This document shows, piece by piece, positions 56,716-64,000 of a DNA stretch of 64,000 nt. This stretch comes from Cupriavidus sp. UYMMa02A. Its GTDB lineage: Bacteria; Pseudomonadota; Gammaproteobacteria; Burkholderiales; Burkholderiaceae. Position numbers and translations under genes: made by a program. The stretch is taken from NCBI GenBank assembly GCA_001725945.1, contig LRMT01000042.1:1-64000 (forward strand), in the 5' to 3' direction. Below the pieces are notes generated by a model. That model saw only the letters and a list, made by a program, of their open reading frames with translations. It was not told where the DNA came from and did not search any database. The first letter of the stretch is position 1. Every line of letters starts with the position of its first letter.

Positions 56716-58113
56716 ATGGCGCGTCGCCTGACGTTGTTGTTCGCAGCCGCCGCACTGGCGGCCTGCTCGACCGCGCGGCCGTGGATCAATGAGCCGATTA
56801 CCGCGGAATCCCCACCTCCGTCGGCGACCCCCGTGCAGGTGCCGGAACAGTCCCGACCGCCGAGCATCATCGCAGCCGTTGCGCTGTCCGGCGGCGGTGC
56901 GCGTGCAGCGGCGTTTGGCCTTGGGGTCCTGGAGGAAATGAAAACCACGCGTTTCGACTGGGAAGGCCGCAGCACGACACTGCTTGATGAGGTCGGCCTG
57001 GTCAGTGGCGTGTCAGGCGGTAGTGTGCTGGCTACCTATTTCGCAGCGTTCGGCGACGAGACCCTGACGCGTTTCGAGCCCGAATTCCTGCTGGCGGACT
57101 TTCAGGGTGGCCTCGTCAGCCATGTGTTGGCGCCAGGCACGCTGTACAGGATGACCTCGCCATGGTTCGGCCGCACCAATGTCCTGCAGGAAAAACTTGA
57201 CGCGCTCTACCGCGGCAAGACCTTCGGTGACCTGCGCGCCCGAAGCCGTGGGCCGCATCTGCTGGTGACCGCGACCGACCTTACCACCGGGGCGGCGTTC
57301 GAGTTCACCCCCGAACAGTTTGCCCTGATCTGCTCCGACCTCGGCAGCGTGCCCTTGTCGTTTGCCGTGGCCGCGTCGTCATCGGTGCCGATCCTGCTCA
57401 GTCCTGTGACACTGCGCAACTATGCCGGCGCCTGTCCGCAAGCCGGCCAACTGGCCGACACCGTACGCAGCGACCGCAACCTGCAGGCGAGGATGTTGCA
57501 TGCGAGTGCACAGAGCTATCTCGATGCCGAGAACCGGCCTTACCTGCATCTTGTCGACGGAGGCCTGGTTGACAACCTGGGCGTGCGTGGCCTGCTGGAC
57601 CGTACCGCTGCGCGCGGCTCGCTCGATGCGAGTTTCGGCAACCTGCCTGCAGGTTCCATACGCAAGATCGTCCTGATCAGCGTGAATTCCGAACGCGACA
57701 CCGCAGAGCGCATCGACCGTAGTGACCGGGTACCCGTGACACCCCAGGTGCTGGATTCGCTGATTTTCGGCGCCGGCTCCCGTGCAACCAGTGAAACCAT
57801 CGCGGCAATGGATGACAACGCCCGCCGCTGGGCGAAGGAGCTGACGGCAGTGCGGGGCACGAAGGACAGCCCGTTTGCGCCGGACGCAGAAATTCATGTG
57901 ATCAGTGTCAGCCTGCGCGACGTGAAGGACTCGGGAGTCCGTCAGGCACTGCTCCAGGTACCGACAGCGCTGACGATCCTGCCGGGACAAGCGCATCAGT
58001 TGGTGGATGCGGGCCGCGCGGCACTGCGCGATTCGGCTGAATTCCTGCGGCTCCGGGAAAGCCTGAAACGGGTAGGGGACAGGCCAAGCCTGCACGCAAA
58101 TCACGACGAATGA
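56716..58113 (+). CDS. Patatin-like phospholipase lipoprotein
   Basis: The start at 56716 (MARRLTLLFAAAALAACS) makes a clean lipoprotein signal; an ATG at 56635, overlapping the TolC-type gene's stop, is possible but adds 27 residues before it. Patatin motifs: oxyanion loop VALSGGGARAAAFGLGVLEE, nucleophile GVSGGSVLATYFAA, and catalytic Asp in HLVDGGLVDNLGVRGLLD. The middle contains ATDLTTGAAFEFTPEQFALI. About 465 residues. A serine acyl hydrolase acting on phospholipids or other esters, tethered to a membrane. Linked to the RND genes by close spacing, so probably in the efflux operon. Confidence 0.9.
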   Translation: MARRLTLLFAAAALAACSTARPWINEPITAESPPPSATPVQVPEQSRPPSIIAAVALSGGGARAAAFGLGVLEEMKTTRFDWEGRSTTLLDEVGLVSGVSGGSVLATYFAAFGDETLTRFEPEFLLADFQGGLVSHVLAPGTLYRMTSPWFGRTNVLQEKLDALYRGKTFGDLRARSRGPHLLVTATDLTTGAAFEFTPEQFALICSDLGSVPLSFAVAASSSVPILLSPVTLRNYAGACPQAGQLADTVRSDRNLQARMLHASAQSYLDAENRPYLHLVDGGLVDNLGVRGLLDRTAARGSLDASFGNLPAGSIRKIVLISVNSERDTAERIDRSDRVPVTPQVLDSLIFGAGSRATSETIAAMDDNARRWAKELTAVRGTKDSPFAPDAEIHVISVSLRDVKDSGVRQALLQVPTALTILPGQAHQLVDAGRAALRDSAEFLRLRESLKRVGDRPSLHANHDE

Positions 58114-58170
58114 TGCAATTGGCGCAAGCCGGTGCGGGCCGGGGTCTGCGTCCAAACGAAGGAGTCTGCT

Positions 58171-58380
58171 ATGCATTTGAAGGGTTTTACTGCCATTGTG
58201 GGGAAGCTGCATATTCATGCAATGCGTTCAATCGCCTCTCGCGAAATGATTGCGTCGCAGTCTGACGCGCAATGGTTTCACGTCTACCGACGTACATCGG
58301 CAGGCCTGGAACTTGAGCAAACAGAGAAGGACTTTGATTCGGCCTTCGACTATTGCTTGCGTTACGCGGCACCCCACTGA
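58171..58380 (+). CDS. Small hypothetical protein
   Basis: 69 residues, ATG at 58171 with AAGGAG six bases before. MHLKGFTAIVGKLHIHAMRS, then SDAQWFHVYRRTSAGLELEQ, ending DSAFDYCLRYAAPH. No signal or membrane helix. The strong ribosome site supports a real gene. I do not recognise a family. Same strand as and 57 bases after the patatin gene. Confidence 0.6.
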   Translation: MHLKGFTAIVGKLHIHAMRSIASREMIASQSDAQWFHVYRRTSAGLELEQTEKDFDSAFDYCLRYAAPH

Positions 58381-58398
58381 GGTTACGAGTGGCCAGAA

Positions 58399-58427
58399 GC
58401 GGGGCCACTGGACGTAGTTGGCCCCGC
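58399..58427 (+). terminator. Strong hairpin after the efflux operon
   Basis: Arms GCGGGGCCA (58399-58407) and TGGCCCCGC (58419-58427) form a perfect nine-pair stem with an 11-base loop, 18 bases after the small gene. No T-run follows, so it may be a transcript-end stabiliser rather than a full terminator. Confidence 0.5.
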
Positions 58428-58552
58428 GCCGCTGCACCGGCGGCCTGCGCAGTCCGGTCACAACAGTATTCAGTCGGGAGAGAACCATACGGCGCGCGCG
58501 GAGTGACGCCCGCGACCACGCCGGCAAATCCGATACCTGGATCTAGATTTTC

Positions 58553-58583
58553 ATATTGACTTAACAGTCAGGATGACCATAAT
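58553..58583 (+). promoter_or_regulatory. Promoter of the extradiol operon with operator in the spacer
   Basis: -35 TTGACT (58556-58561) and -10 CATAAT (58578-58583), 16 bases apart. The operator GTCAGGATGAC (58567-58577) fills the spacer, the best place for a repressor to block polymerase. The leader to the ATG at 58642 is about 50 bases. The -35 surroundings CATATTGACTT are the same as at the DUF3141 promoter. Confidence 0.68.
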
Positions 58584-58641
58584 GTCATAAAAAGAGCCGG
58601 GCGTTGCGACAGCCAGTGCCCGGCCATTTCCAGGAGACGAC

Positions 58642-59783
58642 ATGACCCGCCAGCCTCGCAGCGTGCTGCGCACGCCGCCAGCATTTCCAGAAAGCGCACT
58701 GCCATCCTTAGTCCAGAAACTCCAGCGGCCGGAAGCCCTGGTCAAAGCCCAGGCACTTGCCTTTCTCATCTTTGAAAAGCACGACTTGCGCGCAACAGAA
58801 GCCTTCCTGACGGATTTCGGCATGTGTAGCGTGTCGCGCACCGACAAGCAGCTGCTGATGCGCGGGGCTGGTCCACAGCCATGCCTGCTGTTGATACGGA
58901 AAGGCCAGCGCTCGCGTTATGTCGGCGCCGCGTTTGCCGTTCGCAGCGAGGCCGACCTCGTTCGCCTCGAGGCGGAGTCCAATGCCCGTCGACTTCCGAC
59001 GGGCTCCATCCCGGGAGGCGGAACTGGCGTCGAACTGACCGACCCGGCCGGGAATCTCCTATGGCTGGTTACCGGGCAGCAGCCGCTCAATCCGCTGCCA
59101 TTGCGGGATCCGACCCACCCTCTCACCAACGATCCAGGACAGCTCCGCAGGGTGAACGCTACGGTGCGGCCGCCGCTGGAGCCCGCAGCCGTGGCGAAAC
59201 TCGGCCACGTGGTGCTGCAGACCGTCGACTTTTCTGGCATGGCGCGTTGGTACATGCGGCATCTCGGCCTGATCCCGACCGATGTTCAGTACCTGGAGGA
59301 TGGGTCACCGAACCTCTGCTTCTTCCGCCTGGATCTCGGGAGCACGCCCGCAGACCATCACTCCTTCGTTCTCGCAGGTGGCATTGAGGAAAAGTATGAG
59401 CACAGTGCGTATGAAGTGCTCGACATTGATGCGCTCGGACAGGGACACAACGTGCTGCGCGCGAACGGCCACCGGCATATGTGGGGCATCGGCCGGCACG
59501 TCCTCGGAAGCCAGCTCTTCGATTACTGGTTCGATCCGGACGGCATGGAGTTCGAGCACTACGCCGACGGCGATGTCTTCACCGCCGACCATGAGACCCA
59601 CTACGTCCCCCTGGACATGTCCGGCATCTGGGCCTGGGCGACGACGTCCCGGCCAGCATGGGCGTCAAGCGCAATTTAGGCACGGTACTCCGTGTTGCTC
59701 GATTGCTGGGGTCCGGACGGCTATCCCTGGAGCGCCTGAAGTTGTTCGGGCGCGCCATGAGTCCTGCTCGACCCTGGCTGTGA
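58642..59783 (+). CDS. Extradiol ring-cleavage dioxygenase, VOC family (C-terminus frameshifted)
   Basis: ATG at 58642 after CAGGAGACGAC. Two VOC modules: the first degenerate (LAFLIFEKHDLRATEAFLTD, VGAAFAVRSEADLVRLEAE, GTGVELTDPAGNLLWLVTG), the second with Fe ligands His in LGHVVLQTVDF, His in TPADHHSFVLAGG and Glu in DPDGMEFEHYADGD. A base is missing near 59638; the corrected end is WGDDVPASMGVKRNLG and then some 35 residues to the stop at 59781. Corrected length 380 residues. Cleaves a catechol-type ring next to its hydroxyls. First gene of a meta-cleavage operon. Confidence 0.85.
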
Positions 59784-59830
59784 GCGCTCCATAGCGGTCA
59801 CTGTAAGCACCCTCACATCAAGGAGAACAA

Positions 59831-60786
59831 ATGGCTGTCAAGGTCGTTCGATATATCCATGCCGGCGAGCCACACTGGGGCGTGGTCCACGACCGTCGTA
59901 TCGCACCTTTGCGCTGCGATGGCGCCAGTACTGCCGACTTCGTCACGAAAGGCCTCGAAGCCGCCTGGTGCAGCACGCCGGGCGAGGCAACGCTAGCGCT
60001 CGATGGTGTCACGCTGCTTCCGCCAGTGACGCCAGACCGCCAGTTTTTGTGCCAGGGCATCAACTACGCCAGCCATGTCCGTGAGTCTGGCATGGACCCG
60101 GCCAAGATCGGTTTCAACACGCTGTTCACCAAGGCCCCGTCCTGTCTTGCCGCGGCTGACGCCGACGTCGTGCGGCCGGGGCACGTGCGCCTGCTCGACT
60201 ACGAAATCGAGCTCGGTCTGGTTGTGCGCAAGCCGCTGACGGGGGCGCTCCGCGTCGGGCCGGAGCAGCTTCACGAGTTTCTCGCGGGCGTCACCATTGT
60301 CAATGACATTTCCGCGCGCGACGTTCAGCTGCCACAGGCTCAGTTCTACAAAGGAAAGAGCTATCGCAGCTTTGGTCCCGTGGGTCCTTTCCTGGTGCTG
60401 CTGAACGCAGAGGAATGGGCACGCTGGCCTGAACTGCGCATGCGGCTACATGTGAACGGACAGCCGCGTCAGGATACCTACTGCGGTGACATGATCTTTA
60501 AGCCGCACCAGACGCTGACCGAGTTCTCCGCCCTGCATGACCTGCACCCCGGTGACCTTATTGCCACCGGTACGCCAGCGGGCTGCGCAGCCGGGCCCCG
60601 GGCAAGCTTGCGATGTGGATGTTTCGCCATGTGCTGTCCGAGCGTACAAAGTGGCAACGCTTCATCAAGAAGGGCCGCTCGAACCCCGCCTACCTGCAGC
60701 CGGGCGACATCATGACTGCCTCGATACGCACTGACGATGGAGCGATCGAGCTGGGCGAGCAGCGCAATCGCGTGGTGTCGGCATGA
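59831..60786 (+). CDS. Fumarylacetoacetate hydrolase-family protein (frameshifted)
   Basis: ATG at 59831 with CAAGGAGAA upstream. FAH motifs: FLCQGINYASHVRESG, LLDYEIELGLVVRKPLTGAL (metal Glu in DYEIELG), VNDISARDVQLPQAQFYKGK and SYRSFGPVGPFLVLL, then LHPGDLIATGTPAG. A base is missing near 60597; corrected end is LQPGDIMTASIRTDDGAIEL and GEQRNRVVSA. 318 residues. Family members hydrolyse or decarboxylate ring-cleavage products, such as 2-hydroxymuconate-type acids. Its stop overlaps the next gene. Confidence 0.87.
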
Positions 60787-61822
60787 ACGCCGCATATCGC
60801 GAACCCATGGCGGCGGTTGCCGCTATAGACGGATTTGGCGAGGCCTTTCCGCTGCAGGTTCGTCCGAAGTCCTGCCGGAAGCCGCGCAATGGCGAGATCG
60901 TGGTGCAGGTGGAGGCTGCGGCAGTGAATCCCATCGATGTGCGCCGACGCAGCGGCTACGGCAGGAGAATTCTTTCGCTGATGGGGGCAACGCGCATGCC
61001 CCTGGTTCTCGGCAACGATTTTGCGGGGACCGTTTGTGCCGTGGGTGCTGGCGTGACCGGATTGCGTGAAGGCGACGCTGTGTTCGGTGCCAAGCCGCCG
61101 TCAAGCGACGGAACCCATGCCACGCACGTAACTGTCCTGGCCGCCCACGTTGCGCTCAGCCCTTCCTCCATTCCGGCTGACGCACTTGCTACGTTGCCCT
61201 ACAACTTCCAAACCGTGGCGAGAGCGTTCGCGGACGCCGGCATTTCGCGCGGTACCGTGCAGGGTCGCCCTGTACTTGTCTATGGGGCGACGGGCGGCCT
61301 CGGACAAATTGCTGTCAGGTTGCTCCACCTGCTGGGAGCCAATGTCACGGCAGTGGGCGCAAAGAGCGGGCTCCAGGCCTGTTTCGACGCCGGCGCCACG
61401 GCAGTGGTTGACCGCCATGCGCAATCGCTCGCCAGCTTGCCGCGGCATTTTGCTGCCACGCTGAACTTCGCCAACTGGGACGATGAAGCAGCGCTGCTGC
61501 GCCTGCTCTCGCCAGACGCAGCGGGTCATGCAACAACGGTCCATCCGCTGCTCGGCAACTTCGACAGGCTGGGCCTGGTCGCGGGTGGCGTCGCCTCGTT
61601 GGCTGAAAAGCGGACCAAACGTGCCCTGATTCCGCACGGCGCACGGTATGGGTGGACGACGTTCCGATCGAGCGCAGCCGTACTGCAATCGCTTGCCACC
61701 TGCGCAGCTCCCTGCGCCCACTTTGCGTGAAGACCTTCCCGCTTTCGCAGGCTGAGCAGGCATACCTGCACGTCACCCGGCGCGAGCCCGGGCGGGCAGT
61801 CCTGCTGCCACAGCAACACTAA
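60783..61822 (+). CDS. Zinc-less quinone oxidoreductase/MDR family protein (frameshifted)
   Basis: ATG at 60783 overlaps the FAH-family stop (ATGA). Motifs: VVQVEAAAVNPIDVRRRSGY, VLGNDFAGTVCAVGAGV, LPYNFQTVARAFADAGI, VLVYGATGGLGQIAVRLLHL (NADPH site) and DAGATAVVDRHAQS. A base is missing near 61700; the corrected end is CVKTFPLSQAEQAYLHVTR to the stop at 61820. 346 residues. Reduces an enone or quinone with NADPH. Joined to the ring-cleavage route by tight overlap. Confidence 0.85.
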
Positions 61823-61853
61823 CAAAAAAAGCACCCTCATCAAGGAGACAAGC

Positions 61854-63782
61854 ATGCCCGATACAACAGTGGGCGCCGGGATGTTGTCCGGTGCAATCCG
61901 GACCCAGGCCGATATCGACGTCTTTGAACGCACGCCCTGGCAAGAGAAGGTTCCCGCGCAAAACACGTACGAACTCCTGTGCCGCGCTTGCGATCGCCAT
62001 CGGGACAAGACCGCGCTTCGCTTCGTCATGACTGGAGAGCCCAACGCACCCGAGTTCACGGTGAACTACGCGAGTCTGAGGCGCGCGTGACGCAAGCCGC
62101 CAATGCCTTCTTCCGCGCCGGCGTTACACCGGGTACGGCGGTAACCGTGCTGCTTCCAAATCTCCCCCAGACCCACTATGCCTTGCTTGGCGCGCAGGCC
62201 GCGGGGATTGCCAGCCCAGTCAACCCGATGCTCGAGGTGGACTATATCGCCGCCATCGTCGATGAAACAGGCGCCCAGGCGCTGGTCGCCTGCGCGCCAA
62301 TGGAAGACAGCACGCTTTGGGATAAGGCCATCGCCGTGGTTGACCGCTGTCGTGCGGTGCGGACCCTGTTCGTCGTCAGCGCTACGCCGTACGTCGGCGA
62401 CGATGAGCGCAAGCGGATGGAGGCGGCATTCGAAGCTGCGTCACGGCCGGCTCGCGTGGACGTGAAGATCGTCAGCTTCGAAGAGGCGTTGGCGGCCGAG
62501 CCTTCAGACGCGCTGGTCTCACAGCGACGCATTTTACCGACCGACATCTGCTCGTACTTCCATACCGGTGGTACCACCGGCCTGCCAAAGTCGCGACGCA
62601 CACGCATCTCAACGAAGCGTTTGTTGCGTCGATGCTGGACGTGCTCACGCCGTCCCCCAATACAATCCTGTGCGGCCTCCCGCTGTTCCATGTAAACGGC
62701 GCGATGGTCACCGGCCTGGCCGCCTTCCATAGCGGCTGGGAGGTCGTCATGCTGACGGCTGCGGCTACCGCGGTCACGGCGTGATGCCAAATTTCTGGAA
62801 GATCGTCGAACGGTTCCGGGCGAACAGCTTCAGTGGCGTGCCGACAATCTATAGCGCGCTGGCTGACCTGCCTCGCGATGGCGCCGACATTTCCTCGCTT
62901 CGCTTCGCTTTCTGCGGTGCCGCGCCGCTGCCGGCCGAAGTCGCGAGACGCTTCGAGGCTGCCGCCGGCATCCCGCTGTACGAGGGCTATGGGATGACAG
63001 AAGGCGCCTGCGTTTCGGCGCTGAATCCGCCACTGGGCGAGCGCCGCCTTGGCAGCGTTGGATTGCGTCTCCCTCATCAGGCCATCGGCGTCTGGAAGGC
63101 TGGTAGCGCTGGCCTTGCCGCTGAACCGGCCGCTCCCGGTGAAACCGGTGTGATCGGCATTCATGGTCCCAATGTGTTTCCCGGCTACTTGCGGGAGCAC
63201 GATAACCGCGACATCTGGCTAAAGCCGGGCTGGCTCAACACCGGCGACCTCGGTTATCTGGACGCGGATGGCTATCTGCACCTGACGGGCCGTGCCAAGG
63301 AACTGATCATTCGCGGCGGCCACAATATCGACCCGGCAATGATCGAGGACGCGCTCCTTCAGCATCCGGCCGTGGCGATGGTTGCTGCGGTCAGCCAGCC
63401 GGATGTGCACGCCGGTGAATTGCCTGTTGCCTATGTCACGCTCAAGCCGGGGCACGTTCTCTCTGCCGACGAACTGCTGGCTGCGGCACGCACGCTAGTA
63501 CCGGAGCGCGCCGCTGTACCGGCACGCATCGAAATTCTGCAAGCGCTGCCGCTGACCCAGATTGGGAAAGTGGCACGCGCGGAGTTGCGCATGCGCGCCG
63601 TCGAGGAAGTATTCCACGAACATCTGGCACAAGCCGGTGTGGCCGCCAGCGTACGGGTTGGGCCGGATATCAGAAGGGGTACCGTGGCCTTCGTTCAATG
63701 CGCTGCTGCCGACGCAGAACGTGTGCGGGATCTTCTGGTTGGACGGTTTCCATTTCCGCTCGACTTCACTCATCCGGCGTGA
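61854..63782 (+). CDS. AMP-forming acyl-CoA ligase (frameshifted)
   Basis: ATG at 61854, AAGGAG upstream. Start: RTQADIDVFERTPWQEKVPA. ATP loop YFHTGGTTGLPK, then GLPLFHVNGAMVTGLAAFHS, FRANSFSGVPTIYSALADLP, GYGMTEGACVSALNPPLGER, WLNTGDLGYLDADGYLHLTG, RAKELIIRGGHNIDP. Bases are missing near 62085, 62592 and 62775; corrected length 643 residues. The catalytic Lys region is LPLTQIGKVARAEL. The C-terminus is longer than usual (about 60 extra residues). It activates an acid, probably aromatic or its ring-cleavage product, to a CoA ester. Leader resembles that of the FAH-family gene. Confidence 0.88.
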
Positions 63783-63790
63783 ATCTAGCG

Positions 63791-64000
63791 ATGAAAAAGA
63801 TTGTCCTTCGAACCATCTTGTTCGCCTTGCCAAGGGTCCTCAATGTGACCGCTTGGAAGCATCCGGCTTTTCGCCAACGACTGAAGCAAAAGAACTGTAC
63901 TGCCTTCATCGGGCTGCTGGACGGAAGCATTGGTCTCACCCTCGAAATCAAGGGGGGGAAGGTGCGCTCGCGGAAGGCGAAGAGCGTAGAGCCCGATGTC
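63791..64000 (+). CDS. Start of a gene of unknown function (runs off window)
   Basis: ATG at 63791, nine bases after the acyl-CoA ligase stop. It reads MKKIVLRTILFALPRVLNVT, then HPAFRQRLKQKNCTAFIGLL, SIGLTLEIKGGKVRSRKAK. The pattern of a basic strand-rich region could fit an SCP2-like lipid-binding domain, but the visible 70 residues are too few. Probably the next gene of the same operon. Confidence 0.6.
   Translation, partial: MKKIVLRTILFALPRVLNVTAWKHPAFRQRLKQKNCTAFIGLLDGSIGLTLEIKGGKVRSRKAKSVEPDV

Noticed and set aside
1..64000. CRISPR array, tRNA, rRNA, integrase or complete insertion sequence
   Set aside because: No regular spaced repeats, cloverleaf with CCA end, rRNA-like stretch, integrase motif or terminal inverted repeats were found by reading; a proper covariance-model and IS search would be needed to exclude small ones.

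Overview
The window is high-GC DNA from a beta-proteobacterium of the order Burkholderiales, most likely Cupriavidus or a close relative. The signs are Bug-type (TctC) solute-binding proteins beside catabolic operons, an AtuA-family protein beside CoA enzymes, a split PqiA with PqiB and PqiC, and a DUF3141/pta/ackA/fabI operon. It is an accessory, catabolism-rich stretch with no rRNA, tRNA or CRISPR that I can see.

Layout. 1-3.1 kb: 5'-truncated btuB and apbE meet head to head, flanked by the start of btuC and a membrane flavoprotein reductase gene. 3.1-6.4 kb: hemolysin III, a chloroperoxidase-like hydrolase, a cupin and a small membrane protein, then fragments of an amino-acid permease and a TonB receptor. 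6.4-14.8 kb: a hydroquinone-type aromatic cluster (WrbA, PcpA/LinE-like ring-cleavage dioxygenase, nitroreductase, LysR, maleylacetate reductase, amidase, tryptophan-dioxygenase-like haem protein, LinD/PcpC-like glutathione transferase). 14.8-20 kb: ADP-forming acyl-CoA synthetase, Bug protein, SDR and acyl-CoA dehydrogenase. 20-27.1 kb: cardiolipin-synthase-like phospholipase D, Zn alcohol dehydrogenase, a VapBC/FitAB pair, LysR, an ArsR-like pseudogene and a PEBP protein. 27.1-36.9 kb: a second catabolic block (Bug, two cupins, two GntR/UTRA regulators, AtuA, enoyl-CoA hydratase, CoA transferase, SMP-30-like protein). 36.9-50.6 kb: three TetR genes and one TetR remnant around PqiA-PqiA-PqiB-PqiC and a DUF3141-pta-ackA-fabI operon. 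51-58.1 kb: an RND efflux operon ending in a patatin-like lipoprotein. 58.6 kb to the end: a meta-cleavage operon (extradiol dioxygenase, FAH-family hydrolase, quinone oxidoreductase, acyl-CoA ligase and the start of another gene).

Two general features matter to the reader. First, about 40 genes or fragments need frame corrections. Nearly all are apparent single-base losses, so either the assembly has a deletion-biased error or decay here is unusually uniform; I give these genes as one corrected span. Second, an 11-bp palindrome GTCA-N3-TGAC occurs at the promoters of the pqi-like operon, the DUF3141 operon, the RND operon with its divergent TetR gene, and the extradiol operon. At two of these, 9 kb apart, the surrounding -35 region is also nearly the same. 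This suggests one TetR regulon joining envelope lipid transport, efflux, acyl-phosphate/CoA metabolism and aromatic breakdown.
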